From Rhodospirillaceae bacterium (GTDB lineage: Bacteria; Pseudomonadota; Alphaproteobacteria; TMED109), in the NCBI GenBank assembly GCA_902557845.1, contig CACEBX010000001.1, forward strand, positions 62,001 to 126,000: DNA of 64,000 bases, written 5' to 3'. Below the pieces are notes generated by a model, which saw only the letters and a list, made by a program, of their open reading frames with translations, was not told the origin of the DNA and ran no database searches. Shown here piece by piece: positions 44,986-54,826 of the stretch (positions are counted from its first letter, which is position 1; every line of letters begins with the position of its first letter). The translations under genes were made by a program, and so were the position numbers.

Positions 44986-45400
44986 ATACTGCAAGAAGAA
45001 CTACTAATATTAAAATAATTGTGGGTACCTCATTAATGATTTTATAAAATTTAGGTGAATTTTTATTAGTATTAGATATAAACTTTTTTCTACAAATAGA
45101 AAGATATCCCTGATACGCTGATAAAATTATCACTAAGATAAATTTTACAGGAAACCACAATGAAAAGGCTAATGCGTCTATATTAATTAAAAAAAGGGAT
45201 ATTCCGAAAAACCAAGTACCTATCATGGCTGGGGTCATTATAAATTTCAGAAGTCTTTTTTCCATTAACAAAAACGTATTGTAAGTTTTGGTATTATATT
45301 TTTCTTCACAATGATAAACAAATAATCTGGGTAAATACAGCAAACCAGCCATCCAAGCAACGAAAGATATTATATGAAGTGATTTAAATAATAAGTACAT
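44969..45400 (-). CDS. hemJ: Protoporphyrinogen oxidase HemJ
   Basis: A 143-residue membrane protein of about four helices. LFKSLHIISFVAWMAGLLYLPRLFVYH at the start carries the conserved His and Arg, followed by the MEKRLLKFIMTPAMIGTWFFG segment. It oxidises protoporphyrinogen IX to protoporphyrin IX, the step before HemH, and lies 8 bp after hemH on the same strand. HemJ is the usual oxidase in Alphaproteobacteria lacking HemG or HemY. Confidence 0.9.
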   Translation of the reverse strand: MYLLFKSLHIISFVAWMAGLLYLPRLFVYHCEEKYNTKTYNTFLLMEKRLLKFIMTPAMIGTWFFGISLFLINIDALAFSLWFPVKFILVIILSAYQGYLSICRKKFISNTNKNSPKFYKIINEVPTIILILVVLLAVFKPSF

Positions 45401-45408
45401 GATAGTAA

Positions 45409-46419
45409 TTATATAAACTTTAAAACCAATTGATATAGTAATTCTATATGATCGTCTCTATCATTTAAGCAAGGTACAAAGTCAAACTTTTCTCCACCTC
45501 TATCTAAAAATGACTTTCTTGCCTCGATACTAATTTCTTCTAAAGTCTCTATGCAATCAGAAGAAAAGCCAGGACAAATTAAAAGAACTTTCTTTATTCC
45601 TTTTGAAGGAAGTTCTTCTAAAGTTTTATCTGTATAAGGTGTGAGCCATTTTTGAGGACCAAATCTCGACTGAAAAGTTACTAAAAAAGGTATCTTCAAG
45701 TTGATTTTTTCTTCAACTAACCTGGTTGTTTTATAACAATAACAATGATAAGGATCACCTTTTAAAAAATATTTATCTGGAATACCGTGATAGGAAGTAA
45801 TTATCAAGTCAGGGATATAAGAAATAGATTTCATTTTATCTTCAATACTGCTGACTAAAGAATCAATATAAAAAGGATTAGACTCATAATGAGGTACTAT
45901 TTGAATGCTTGGTTGCCAACGCATTTTTAATAAAACTCTAAAAACTTCATCGCAAACAGAGGCTGTAGTTGGGGAAGCATACTGAGGATATAGAGGTAAT
46001 ATAATAATATTATCACAACCTTTTTCTTTCAAGACAAAAATTTTATTTTTAATGCTAGGGCTTCCATAGCGCATTGCATAATCAATAAAAATATTTTTTT
46101 TGTTAAATCTTTTTCTAAGTTTTTTTGCCTGAAGCTCAGTATAATATCTCAAAGGAGAAACATTTTCTTTTTTAAACCAAATTTTCTTATAGTTTTTTGC
46201 AGTTTTATGGGGTCTAAGGTTTAGAATTATAAGGTTTAAAATAAAAAACCATAGTACTTGGTTTGTTTCTATTACTCTCCTATCACTTAAAAACTCTTTC
46301 AAATAACTTCTTATATCTAACCACTTATAGCTGTTAGGAGTTCCTAGGTTTATTAATAAAATTCCTGTTTTACCGTAGGCTACGTCTGGATGTTGGTTTC
46401 TTTTTTTAATATCTTTCAT
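45409..46419 (-). CDS. hemH: Ferrochelatase
   Basis: A 336-residue enzyme inserting ferrous iron into protoporphyrin IX. GILLINLGTPNSYKWLDIRSYLKEFLSD opens it, YGSPSIKNKI is near 120, and the catalytic histidine lies in IITSYHGIPDKYF near 205. The acidic end region is VLLICPGFSSDCIETLEEI near 285. No [2Fe-2S] cysteine tail is obvious. With hemE, hemJ and hemW it makes this window rich in late haem genes. Confidence 0.95.
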   Translation of the reverse strand: MKDIKKRNQHPDVAYGKTGILLINLGTPNSYKWLDIRSYLKEFLSDRRVIETNQVLWFFILNLIILNLRPHKTAKNYKKIWFKKENVSPLRYYTELQAKKLRKRFNKKNIFIDYAMRYGSPSIKNKIFVLKEKGCDNIIILPLYPQYASPTTASVCDEVFRVLLKMRWQPSIQIVPHYESNPFYIDSLVSSIEDKMKSISYIPDLIITSYHGIPDKYFLKGDPYHCYCYKTTRLVEEKINLKIPFLVTFQSRFGPQKWLTPYTDKTLEELPSKGIKKVLLICPGFSSDCIETLEEISIEARKSFLDRGGEKFDFVPCLNDRDDHIELLYQLVLKFI

Positions 46420-46464
46420 ATATTAATACTTATTAAAATTTATTTATTAGTAAAGTTTTAAGTT

Positions 46465-46493
46465 TGTTGACTTTAAAATAAATTTATTATAAT
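46465..46493 (+). promoter_or_regulatory. Probable sigma-70-type promoter of rho
   Basis: A perfect TATAAT (46488-46493) lies about 30 bp before the rho ATG. Upstream TGTTGA (46465-46470) gives 17-bp spacing, or TTGACT (46467-46472) gives 15. AT richness lowers certainty. Confidence 0.45.
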
Positions 46494-46524
46494 TTTAAAT
46501 TCTCTTTTATATCTTTCTTATATC

Positions 46525-47793
46525 ATGCATTTACAACAACTCAAAAAAAAGAAGACACACGAACTATTAGAATTAGCAATAGAGCATAGCATAGAAAATG
46601 CTGCTAATATGAGAAGACAAGATATTATGTTCAGCATACTAAAGTCTGTGGCAGATAAAGGATCTTCTATACATGGGGACGGAGTAATAGATATTTTACA
46701 GGATGGCTTTGGTTTTTTAAGAGCGCCAGAGTCAAATTACTTACCAGGGCCAGATGATATTTATGTCAGCCCTAGCCAAATTAGAAAATTTGGATTACGA
46801 AACGGTGATACAGTTGAGGGAGAAATAAGACAGCCTAAAGATAGTGAAAGATATTTTGCCCTAATTAAAGTAAATAAGATAAACTTTGAAGATCCAGGAA
46901 AAATTAGAACAAAAAGTAACTTTGATAACCTAACGCCGCTTTACCCAGATTCTAGAATTCATTTAGAAACAGACTCATCAGATCCAGAATTAAAAAAGAA
47001 GAATATGTCTCCAAGAATAATGGAGCTTGTCTCTCCGATAGGAAAAGGGCAAAGAGCACTTATTGTATCTCCACCAAGAACGGGAAAGACAGTATTGCTT
47101 CAAAGTATAGCTCATTCTATAGAGCAGAACCATGAAGAAGTTTACCTTATTGTTCTTTTGATAGATGAAAGGCCAGAAGAAGTAACAGATATGCAAAGAA
47201 CTGTTAAGGGAGAAGTGGTATCATCAACTTTTGATGAGCCTGCAAGCAGACACGTGCAAGTTGCCGAAATGGTAATACAAAAAGCAAAGAGGCTAGTAGA
47301 AAGTGGTAGAGATGTAGTAATATTATTAGATTCCATTACAAGGTTAGCTAGAGCCTACAATACCGTAGTCCCATCCTCAGGAAAGGTTTTAACGGGGGGA
47401 GTAGATGCAAACGCTTTACAAAGACCTAAAAGATTTTTTGGAGCAGCTAGAAATATAGAAGAGGGAGGAAGCCTTACTATAATAGCAACAGCCTTAATCG
47501 AAACTGGATCCAGAATGGATGAAGTTATTTTTGAAGAATTTAAAGGTACTGGTAATGCTGAAATAGTTTTAGATAGAAAGTTAGCTGACAAAAGAACTTT
47601 TCCGGCAATAGATATAGCAAAATCTGGAACAAGAAAAGAGGAGCTTTTGGTAGAAAAAGGAACTTTGTCTAAAATGTGGGTTTTAAGGAAAATTTTATCA
47701 CCAATGGGAACTACTGATGCTATGGAGTTTTTGTTAGAAAAACTAAAATCTTCAAAAAATAATAATGATTTTTTTGATGCTATGAATCAATAA
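46525..47793 (+). CDS. rho: Transcription termination factor Rho
   Basis: A 422-residue hexameric RNA helicase. The N-terminal helical domain is followed by the RNA-binding cold-shock-like domain ([30 protein letters not shown] near 60-90). The motor holds Walker A in [11 protein letters not shown] near 185 and Walker B in [16 protein letters not shown] near 265. [36 protein letters not shown] forms the Q-loop region. In this genome Rho may matter more than usual, since convergent genes leave almost no room for intrinsic terminators. Confidence 0.97.
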   Translation: MHLQQLKKKKTHELLELAIEHSIENAANMRRQDIMFSILKSVADKGSSIHGDGVIDILQDGFGFLRAPESNYLPGPDDIYVSPSQIRKFGLRNGDTVEGEIRQPKDSERYFALIKVNKINFEDPGKIRTKSNFDNLTPLYPDSRIHLETDSSDPELKKKNMSPRIMELVSPIGKGQRALIVSPPRTGKTVLLQSIAHSIEQNHEEVYLIVLLIDERPEEVTDMQRTVKGEVVSSTFDEPASRHVQVAEMVIQKAKRLVESGRDVVILLDSITRLARAYNTVVPSSGKVLTGGVDANALQRPKRFFGAARNIEEGGSLTIIATALIETGSRMDEVIFEEFKGTGNAEIVLDRKLADKRTFPAIDIAKSGTRKEELLVEKGTLSKMWVLRKILSPMGTTDAMEFLLEKLKSSKNNNDFFDAMNQ

Positions 47794-48770
47794 TCGTTTC
47801 TTAGAACTATTGATCCTTTAGTCTCTCTGTTTTCTAAAGATTTATGAGCTTTTACTATTTCAGTTAATAAAAACTCGTCTCCAAGGTTAGGTTTAATAAC
47901 ATTATTCCCAAGCATTTCGAAAACTTTATCTGCACTCTTTTGCATATCTTCTCTATTTGCATTATACGTCATCAATGTAGGCCTAGTTAAAAACAAACTT
48001 CCTTTAGCTGCTAACAAAGAAGGGTCTATCGGCGGTGCATTTCCTGAAGAGTTTCCAAAAATTACGAGCATTCCCAATGGAGCTAAACAGTCTAAACTTT
48101 GCAAGGCTGTATTTTTTCCAACACCATCAAAAACAACATTAACCCCAATACCTTTTGTATAGTCCATTACAGCTTCCTTGAAATTTTTTTCTTTATACAA
48201 AATAACCTCATCACAACCATTGTTTTTTGCTATTTCCACTTTTTCTAAACTTCCTACTGTTCCTATAACCTTTGCCCCTTTACTTTTGAGCCATTGTGTT
48301 GCAATTTGTCCCACACCTCCGGCCGCAGCATGTAAAAGAACATAATGTGACTTATTTATCGGAAAAGTTCTTTCTGTCAAATATTCTACTGTCATTCCTT
48401 TTAACATTATTGCGGCAGCAGTTTTTTCATCTACATGATTAGGTATCTTAATTAATTTATTTTCATTAATATTTCTAACGTCACAGTAACTACCCGGCGG
48501 GCCTAAGGCATAAATTACTTTATCGCCTTCTTTAAATAATTTTGTTTCCTTTCCTACACCAATAACTTCTCCTGCGCCCTCCATACCTATTGTTGCAGGA
48601 AGAGGAAGAGGATAAAGGCCAGAACGGTGATAAGTGTCTATATAGTTAAGACCAATGTAAGAATGTTTTATAGTGACTTGTCCTTTATCAGGAGAAGAAA
48701 CCTCTAAATCTTCCCAATTCATATTTTCTGCAGGACCAGGTGTATTTATTATTATTGTTTTAGATTTCAT
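47787..48770 (-). CDS. Zinc-independent quinone oxidoreductase-like protein (MDR family)
   Basis: A 327-residue NADPH:quinone reductase-type protein. [32 protein letters not shown] at 36-67 is the QOR signature, [30 protein letters not shown] near 145-175 the NADPH site, and [15 protein letters not shown] near 220 follows. No structural zinc cysteines are seen. It is likely a one- or two-electron quinone or carbonyl reductase in the cytosol. It interrupts the rho-mnmE neighbourhood and overlaps the end of rho by 7 bp. Confidence 0.88.
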   Translation of the reverse strand: MKSKTIIINTPGPAENMNWEDLEVSSPDKGQVTIKHSYIGLNYIDTYHRSGLYPLPLPATIGMEGAGEVIGVGKETKLFKEGDKVIYALGPPGSYCDVRNINENKLIKIPNHVDEKTAAAIMLKGMTVEYLTERTFPINKSHYVLLHAAAGGVGQIATQWLKSKGAKVIGTVGSLEKVEIAKNNGCDEVILYKEKNFKEAVMDYTKGIGVNVVFDGVGKNTALQSLDCLAPLGMLVIFGNSSGNAPPIDPSLLAAKGSLFLTRPTLMTYNANREDMQKSADKVFEMLGNNVIKPNLGDEFLLTEIVKAHKSLENRETKGSIVLRNDY

Positions 48771-48913
48771 TTTAAAATTATATTAAATGTATTAAATAAA
48801 ACAAACAATTAATCATTGTAGTACAACATTTGAAAATTATTATTTCTTATGTATTATTCTATAATATATTATTACTTTTCATTAGATTTAAAAATATTAA
48901 AAAAAATGTACAA

Positions 48914-49225
48914 ATGAACAGTTTCTATAAAAAACATATTTTTTTTTGCACTAACCAGAGAAAAGACAAGAACAAACGTTCTTGCGGTAGTGAAGAAGTT
49001 AATAACCTGAGAGCTTATATGAAGGAAAAAATAAAAGCAGCTGGAATCAAAGGAATTAGAGTAAATAGCTCTGGCTGCCTAAATAGATGTAAAAAGGGTC
49101 CTCTAATGGTTATTTATCCTGAGGGGTTATGGCTGCAAGTTACCAATAAAAAAGATATAGACTTAATTATTGAAAAATACTTAATAAATAATAGATTAAC
49201 AAAAAAACTTGTAATTAGTAATTAA
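48914..49225 (+). CDS. Thioredoxin-like [2Fe-2S] ferredoxin
   Basis: About 103 residues when started at ATG 48914. An upstream ATG at 48830 would add a hydrophobic, poorly matching extension. Four cysteines, in HIFFCTNQR, KRSCGS and SSGCLNRCKKGP, follow the shethna/NuoE-like thioredoxin-fold ferredoxin pattern, and the end PLMVIYPEGLWL is typical. The protein probably carries one [2Fe-2S] cluster for electron transfer; its partner is unknown. It is followed after one base by mnmE. Confidence 0.82.
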   Translation: MNSFYKKHIFFCTNQRKDKNKRSCGSEEVNNLRAYMKEKIKAAGIKGIRVNSSGCLNRCKKGPLMVIYPEGLWLQVTNKKDIDLIIEKYLINNRLTKKLVISN

Positions 49226-49226
49226 C

Positions 49227-50561
49227 ATGTATGAAACAATATTTGCTCCTGTAACTGCTAATGGAATATCAGCAATTTCAGTTTTTAGGTTTTCTGGTAA
49301 AAAGAGCAAAAAAATTTTAAAATCTTTAATTAATAGCAATAAAATACCTCTAGCAAGAAAGCTCGTATTAAAAAAAGTTTATGATCCATCCTCAAAGGAA
49401 CTGTTGGATATATGCCTAATTTGTTGGATGCCAAAACCTAAAAGCTTTACTGGGGAAGATTGTTTTGAAATACAATGTCATGGAGGATTGACAACGATCC
49501 GAGCTTTTATAGATGCATTTTCTAGAATTGAAGGGTTAAGGTTTGCTGATGCGGGTGAATTTTCAAAAAGGGCAATAATTAATGGAAAAATTGATTTAGT
49601 CCAGGCAGAGGCAATAAATGAAATAATATTAGCAGAAACTGAAAAGCAAAGAAGCCTTAACGTAAAACAGTTAAATAAAGGACTATCAATACCAATAAAT
49701 AAATGGAGAAATACTATAATAAATGTTCTTTCTAAAATAGAAGCGGCTATAGACTTTTCAGATGAAGACGGAGTTCCAGAAATAATAGATATGAGCTCAG
49801 AAATCAAAATTATTCTAAAGGATATAACAAAAGTATTGGAAAAAGGAAATAAATTTCAGTTGATAACAAAAGGAACTAAAGTTGCACTAGCAGGGCCACC
49901 TAATTCAGGCAAGTCTAGCCTATTTAATTATATTATAAAAAAACAAAAATCTATAGTTACAAAAATTCCAGGAACAACTAGAGATATTGTAGAAAAAAAA
50001 ATAAACTTAAAAGGAAGCCCAGTTATATTTTTAGATACTGCAGGTATAAGAAACACTAAAAATTTGATAGAAAAGGAAGGGATAAAAAAAGCAAAAGCTG
50101 CAACTAAAGAAGCAGACATTGTGTTAAAAATAATAGATATTTCTAATTTTAAAAAAATAAATGAAAAATATTCAAACAATTATAAGCATTGGGTTGTTTT
50201 AAATAAAATAGATAAAGTTAATCAAGAAAAAAAACTAATAAAACAAGAAAAAGGAAAATTTTTTTTTGTTTCAGCAAAAACAGGAAAAGGAATTAAGGAT
50301 CTATTAAATAAAATATATGAGCACATCTTGCATGAAACTAAAGAAGAAGAAACAGGGCAATACTTTTTTTCAAACGAAAGACAAAAAGCAGATCTCAAGA
50401 AAGCATTAACAAATTTACAAGCAGCAATTATAGAAAAAGATGAGGAGATTATAGCAGAATACCTAAGGGGAGCCACAAGGAATTTAGAAAGAATTCTTGG
50501 AAAAATAGATGTAGAAGATATTTTAGGAGATATATTTTCTAACTTTTGTATAGGAAAATAA
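49227..50561 (+). CDS. mnmE: tRNA modification GTPase MnmE
   Basis: A 444-residue GTPase. The N-terminal folate-binding domain begins with TIFAPVTANGISAISVFRFSG and includes FTGEDCFEIQCHGG near 72. A helical domain follows, with an inserted G domain (GPPNSGKSSLFN near 222, IPGTTRDIVEK near 250, DTAG near 272, NKID near 330). The C-terminus is CIGK, the required C..K motif. With MnmG it installs cmnm5 on U34 of tRNAs. Two parS sites follow its stop. Confidence 0.97.
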   Translation: MYETIFAPVTANGISAISVFRFSGKKSKKILKSLINSNKIPLARKLVLKKVYDPSSKELLDICLICWMPKPKSFTGEDCFEIQCHGGLTTIRAFIDAFSRIEGLRFADAGEFSKRAIINGKIDLVQAEAINEIILAETEKQRSLNVKQLNKGLSIPINKWRNTIINVLSKIEAAIDFSDEDGVPEIIDMSSEIKIILKDITKVLEKGNKFQLITKGTKVALAGPPNSGKSSLFNYIIKKQKSIVTKIPGTTRDIVEKKINLKGSPVIFLDTAGIRNTKNLIEKEGIKKAKAATKEADIVLKIIDISNFKKINEKYSNNYKHWVVLNKIDKVNQEKKLIKQEKGKFFFVSAKTGKGIKDLLNKIYEHILHETKEEETGQYFFSNERQKADLKKALTNLQAAIIEKDEEIIAEYLRGATRNLERILGKIDVEDILGDIFSNFCIGK

Positions 50562-50577
50562 TGTTTCACGTGAAACA
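50562..50577. promoter_or_regulatory. parS centromere site 1
   Basis: TGTTTCACGTGAAACA, a perfect 16-bp palindrome and the consensus ParB-binding site, starts 1 bp after the mnmE stop. ParB is encoded about 3.4 kb to the right and oriC lies about 6.6 kb to the left. Confidence 0.93.
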
Positions 50578-50620
50578 TTAGTTTTATAAATTCTAATGTT
50601 ACTATTAGGATAGTTTTTAC

Positions 50621-50636
50621 TGTTCCACGTGGAACA
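50621..50636. promoter_or_regulatory. parS centromere site 2
   Basis: TGTTCCACGTGGAACA, also a perfect 16-bp palindrome, lies 59 bp (start to start) from site 1 in the same mnmE-mnmG gap. It differs only in the paired third-arm bases. Confidence 0.93.
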
Positions 50637-50679
50637 TCTGCTTTGCTAAATGCTTGTATTAATTTTATAAAAAAGTAAT

Positions 50680-52554
50680 ATGCAATTAGATATGATAAAA
50701 AAAATATATGATATAATAGTAATAGGAGGCGGGCACGCGGGAGTAGAAGCAGCAGCGGCAGCAGCAAGGATGGGCGCTGAGGTGGCGTTAGTTACATCTG
50801 ACTCAAAAAAGATAGGAATAATGTCGTGTAACCCTGCTATAGGGGGTATAGGAAAGGGTCATATTGTAAAGGAAATAGACGCAATGGGTGGTATTATGGC
50901 AAATGCTGCTGATAAAGCTAGTATACAGTATAAAGTTTTAAATAGCAGCAAGGGTCCTGCTGTGAGAGGGCCAAGATGTCAAGCAGATAGATCATTGTAT
51001 AAAAAAGCGATAAACGAAGATTTAAAAACTTACCCTAATATTAAAGTTCTTTCTAAAATGGTAAGCTCGTTAGTAGTAAATAAAAATAAAGTAGAAGCTG
51101 TAATTTTAGAAAAAAAGGAAACTATTTTTGCAGGTGCTGTGATTTTAACTACAGGAACTTTCCTAAATGGCGTTATTCATATGGGAGATAAAAAAATATC
51201 TGCAGGAAGAGTAAATGAAAAAGCATCTAATGAATTGGGAGATTTTTTATCTTCGCTAAAGCTGCCTATGGCGAGACTGAAAACGGGCACACCTCCAAGA
51301 ATTCTTAAAAGCTCCATAGACTATTCAGTATTAAAAGAGGATTTAGGGGATGTTCGCCCTAGCTATTTTTCATCAGAAACCTCTGAAACATATAATAAAC
51401 AAATTCCTTGTCATGTAACTTGGACAAATAAAGAAACTCACTCATATATAAAAAGTTCTTTGGGAAAGAGCCCACTTTATAATGGGTCAATTTCATCAAG
51501 AGGTCCTAGATACTGTCCATCAATAGAAGATAAGGTTCATAGGTTTTATGATAAAGAAAAGCATAGAATTATGCTTGAACCTGAGGGTTTAGATAGTGAT
51601 CTAATTTATCCAAATGGAATATCTACAAGTCTCCCTTTGGAGCAACAAAAAAAAATGTTAAAGTCGATAAAAGGACTTAAAGAATCAAAAATTATTCAGC
51701 CAGGTTATGCAATAGAATATGATCACATTGATCCAAGATCTTTGAAACACTCTTTGGAAAGTAAGTTATTAAGTGGGCTTTTTTTTGCTGGTCAAATTAA
51801 TGGAACAACTGGCTATGAAGAAGCTGCAGGGCAGGGCCTTCTAGCTGGTATAAATGCAGTTTTGTTTTTAAGCAATAAGAGCATTTCATTAAGCAGAGCA
51901 GAAAGTTATATTGGGGTTATGGTAGATGACTTAGTAACTAAAGGTGCTCCTGAGCCATATAGAATGTTTACGTCCAGAGCAGAGTTTAGGTTATATCTGA
52001 GGTCTGATAATGCTGATTTGAGGCTTTCTAATAAAGCTATAGAGTTAAATCTATTAAGAAAAAATAGAAAAAGATTATTTAAAAATTATAAGAGGTCTAT
52101 TGATAAATTAAGAGAGTATATGTCTAATACTTCATTAGGGGCAAATGAAGCAGAAAAAATAAATATTAAATTGTCTAAAGATGGAAAAAAAAGAAAACTC
52201 TATGATTTAATTGGGTTTGAAAGCCTTGACATAGATACGCTTAAAAAGCTCTACCTAAGTAAAAATATTAAAGATAATGTTATAGAACAGCTGATCATTG
52301 AGTCTAGATATGATATTCATATTAAAAAACAATCGGATAGCTTAAGAACTTATAAAAAAGACTTAAAAATAAAGATACCACTCCATATAAACTATAAAAA
52401 AATAGGAGGTTTATCTAAAGAATGCTGTATTGCTTTAGAAAGGGCTAGGCCTTCTAACCTTGCATCAGCTTCAAGAATACCTGGAATTACTCCAGCGGCC
52501 TTAACCTCAGTTTTATTGTACACAAAAAAATCAAGGATCAAAAAAAGTGCTTAA
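50680..52554 (+). CDS. mnmG: tRNA uridine 5-carboxymethylaminomethyl modification enzyme MnmG
   Basis: A 624-residue FAD enzyme, partner of Mnm[22 protein letters not shown] is the dinucleotide motif, [23 protein letters not shown] is near 50, [13 protein letters not shown] near 90, and [13 protein letters not shown] near 270 is the MnmG signature. [16 protein letters not shown] is near 385. The start may be 50680 or the internal ATG at 50692, which better fits the family. It overlaps rsmG by 8 bp, the normal gidA-gidB arrangement. Confidence 0.97.
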   Translation: MQLDMIKKIYDIIVIGGGHAGVEAAAAAARMGAEVALVTSDSKKIGIMSCNPAIGGIGKGHIVKEIDAMGGIMANAADKASIQYKVLNSSKGPAVRGPRCQADRSLYKKAINEDLKTYPNIKVLSKMVSSLVVNKNKVEAVILEKKETIFAGAVILTTGTFLNGVIHMGDKKISAGRVNEKASNELGDFLSSLKLPMARLKTGTPPRILKSSIDYSVLKEDLGDVRPSYFSSETSETYNKQIPCHVTWTNKETHSYIKSSLGKSPLYNGSISSRGPRYCPSIEDKVHRFYDKEKHRIMLEPEGLDSDLIYPNGISTSLPLEQQKKMLKSIKGLKESKIIQPGYAIEYDHIDPRSLKHSLESKLLSGLFFAGQINGTTGYEEAAGQGLLAGINAVLFLSNKSISLSRAESYIGVMVDDLVTKGAPEPYRMFTSRAEFRLYLRSDNADLRLSNKAIELNLLRKNRKRLFKNYKRSIDKLREYMSNTSLGANEAEKINIKLSKDGKKRKLYDLIGFESLDIDTLKKLYLSKNIKDNVIEQLIIESRYDIHIKKQSDSLRTYKKDLKIKIPLHINYKKIGGLSKECCIALERARPSNLASASRIPGITPAALTSVLLYTKKSRIKKSA

Positions 52555-53161
52555 AACATTGGATAGCTTTTTTAAAATTAGTAGAGAGCAAAAAGTCTTA
52601 CTGAAAAGTTATGTTTTTCAAATAAAAAAAAATCATAAAAAAATAAACTTTATAGGAAAAAGCACCTTAAACAATATATGGGTTAGGCATATTTTGGATA
52701 GCATGCAAATAATGAAGTGCCTGCCAAAAGAGAGAAAAGGAAAGTTTTTGTTAGATGTAGGCACTGGAGCAGGTTTGCCTGGAGTAGTTCTTTTTATAAT
52801 GGGAAGAAAAAATGTGATACTTTGTGATAAAAGCTCCAAAAAAAGTTATTTTTTAAAAAAAATACTACAGGAGTGCTCATTAGATATAGAAATTTACAAC
52901 AATAGAATAGAGAATTATTTTAGGAGCAACATAGATGTTATAGTTTCAAGAGCTTTTGCTTCTTTAAAAAAGTTATTAAATAGTATTTATCATCTTGTTT
53001 CAATAGAAACAGTCTTAGTAATTCATAAAGGAAAAAAATACAAGCAGGAAATAGAAGAAGCAGAACAATCTTTTTCTTTTAAATATGAGAAGTATCAAAG
53101 TATCACTTGTCATAAAGGGGCTATCTTAAAAATAGAAAAGATAAAAAAAAAAATAATATGA
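52547..53161 (+). CDS. rsmG: 16S rRNA G527 methyltransferase RsmG
   Basis: A 204-residue SAM methyltransferase. [17 protein letters not shown] is near 45, and [17 protein letters not shown] near 68 is the SAM loop. [12 protein letters not shown] near 133 is the conserved SRA region. The start is GTG at 52547, within the end of mnmG. The very Lys-rich tail overlaps parA by 4 bp. Confidence 0.94.
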   Translation: MLKTLDSFFKISREQKVLLKSYVFQIKKNHKKINFIGKSTLNNIWVRHILDSMQIMKCLPKERKGKFLLDVGTGAGLPGVVLFIMGRKNVILCDKSSKKSYFLKKILQECSLDIEIYNNRIENYFRSNIDVIVSRAFASLKKLLNSIYHLVSIETVLVIHKGKKYKQEIEEAEQSFSFKYEKYQSITCHKGAILKIEKIKKKII

Positions 53162-53934
53162 GGAATAATTTTAAAATAATTTCTATAGTTAATCAAAAGG
53201 GAGGCGTTGGTAAAACTACAACTGCCATAAATCTAGGAACAGCTCTAGCTGCTATCGACAAAAAGATATTATTGATTGATTTAGATCCCCAAGGAAACCT
53301 ATCAACAGGTATAGGAGTAACGGAAAAACAAAGAAAAATAAGTGCCTATGATTTAATTATACAAGATTCTTCTATACACCAAACAATTCAAGAGACTAGA
53401 ATACCAAATTTAAAAATAATACCATCAAATATAAATCTTTCTGGAATAGAGTTTGAGCTAGCAACTGATGAAGACAGAACAAACAAATTGAATTATAAAA
53501 TCAGTGACTTGAAAGAAGGCTACGACTTTGTTCTTATTGACTGTCCACCGTCACTAGGAATATTAACTGTAAATTCATTGGTAGCATCAGACTCTGTCTT
53601 GGTTCCTCTGCAATGTGAGTTTTATGCTTTGGAAGGATTAGCTCAACTTTTAAGAACTATAGAAAAAATAAAAGATAATTTAAACCCTAATCTTTTTTTA
53701 GAGGGTGTTATATTAACAATGTTTGATAGTAGAAATAGACTTAGTGACGATGTGGTTGCAGATGCTAGGGAGCATCTAGGAAAAAAAGTATTTGATACAA
53801 TAATTCCTAGAAATGTTAGATTATCAGAAGCTCCAAGTCATGGACTTCCTGCAATAATTTACGATCAAAAATGTATAGGGTCCGTTGCTTATATTGATTT
53901 AGCCAAAGAACTAATTAATAGATTAGGAATTTAA
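53158..53934 (+). CDS. parA: Chromosome partitioning ATPase ParA (Soj)
   Basis: A 258-residue deviant-Walker ATPase. IVNQKGGVGKTTTAINLGTALA near 10-30 has the signature lysine, DLDPQGNLSTGIG is near 45, and VLIDCPPSLGILTVNSLVASD near 122 is Walker B. The family pulls ParB-parS complexes apart along the nucleoid. It is followed after 20 bp by parB. Confidence 0.96.
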   Translation: MRNNFKIISIVNQKGGVGKTTTAINLGTALAAIDKKILLIDLDPQGNLSTGIGVTEKQRKISAYDLIIQDSSIHQTIQETRIPNLKIIPSNINLSGIEFELATDEDRTNKLNYKISDLKEGYDFVLIDCPPSLGILTVNSLVASDSVLVPLQCEFYALEGLAQLLRTIEKIKDNLNPNLFLEGVILTMFDSRNRLSDDVVADAREHLGKKVFDTIIPRNVRLSEAPSHGLPAIIYDQKCIGSVAYIDLAKELINRLGI

Positions 53935-53954
53935 TAAGAATAAAGGAGTATATT

Positions 53955-54821
53955 ATTACAAAAAAAAGATTAAAAACAGGTTTAAATATTCTATTAGGAG
54001 ATGACAAAAAGCCTAAAACTACTATAGAACAAAACATTCAGAAAACTAAAATTGACTTGAGTTTAATTGAAGCTAACTCAAACCAACCTAGAAAAACTTT
54101 CAATGAGGAAAAATTATTAGAGTTATCAAACTCTATTAAAAATATTGGTCAAATTAATCCAATAATAGTAAGAGAAAGTCCAAAAAATAAAAATAAGTAT
54201 ATAGTAGTTGCTGGAGAAAGAAGGTGGAGAGCCTCTAAAATAGCAGGTTTAAAAAATATTGATGTAATTATTAGCAATAAAAGTGAAAAACTATCAAGTC
54301 TAGCATCAGTAATAGAAAATGTTCAAAGAGAAGACTTAAACTCTTTAGAAGAGGCAGAAGCATATAATAGTCTTATAAATGAACATGACTTAACACATGA
54401 AGAAATTTCTAAATTTACTGGAAAGTCAAGGAGCCATATTTCAAATTTTATACGTATTGTAGGACTTCCTGAAGATACTAAAAAATTATTAAAGGAGAAC
54501 AAGATAACTTTTGGACATGCTAGGGCATTATTATCATCAAAAAATATTAGCAAAATGGCAAGTATAGTTTCTAAAAATAACCTTAATGTAAGACAAACAG
54601 AGGCACTAATAAAAGAAGAGCAACAAAATCTTAGTCATAAAAATACAGATAATAATGAAAATGAAAAGGATCCAAACATAGCAGATTATGAGAAATATTT
54701 ATCCTTAAAGCTAGGTTATGAAGTACAAATTAAAGACAAAAAGGGAAAAGGTGTTTTATCAGTTAAATATAAAACCTTAGACCAACTTGAAGAAATTATA
54801 TCAATCTTTAATAAGAAATAA
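53955..54821 (+). CDS. parB: Chromosome partitioning protein ParB, apparent ATT start
   Basis: A 288-residue ParB. NQPRKTFNEEKLLELSNSIKNIGQINPIIVR and GERRWRASKIAGL form the CTP-binding N-domain, ENVQREDLNSLEEA follows, and SRSHISNFIRIVGLP is the helix-turn-helix. It clamps onto parS and spreads. The first conventional start is TTG at 54057, which would remove the conserved KKRLKTGLNILLG start (family: KKRLGRGLDALLG). The frame extends cleanly to ATT at 53955, six bases after AAGGAG (53943-53948), with another ATT at 53952. No ATG, GTG or TTG lies between. Confidence 0.9.
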   Translation: MTKKRLKTGLNILLGDDKKPKTTIEQNIQKTKIDLSLIEANSNQPRKTFNEEKLLELSNSIKNIGQINPIIVRESPKNKNKYIVVAGERRWRASKIAGLKNIDVIISNKSEKLSSLASVIENVQREDLNSLEEAEAYNSLINEHDLTHEEISKFTGKSRSHISNFIRIVGLPEDTKKLLKENKITFGHARALLSSKNISKMASIVSKNNLNVRQTEALIKEEQQNLSHKNTDNNENEKDPNIADYEKYLSLKLGYEVQIKDKKGKGVLSVKYKTLDQLEEIISIFNKK

Positions 54822-54826
54822 AAAAG

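Noticed and set aside
47248-47263. CACGTG inside rho as a third parS
   Set aside because: The flanks do not form the palindrome; only the 6-bp core matches.
50222-50767. 181-residue frame antisense to the mnmE end, parS sites and mnmG start
   Set aside because: It crosses two parS sites and two real genes; poly-Leu start arises from the Ala-rich mnmG N-terminus read backward.
54057-54821. parB beginning at TTG 54057
   Set aside because: It would remove the conserved N-terminal segment; the frame and a good ribosome-binding box continue to 53955.
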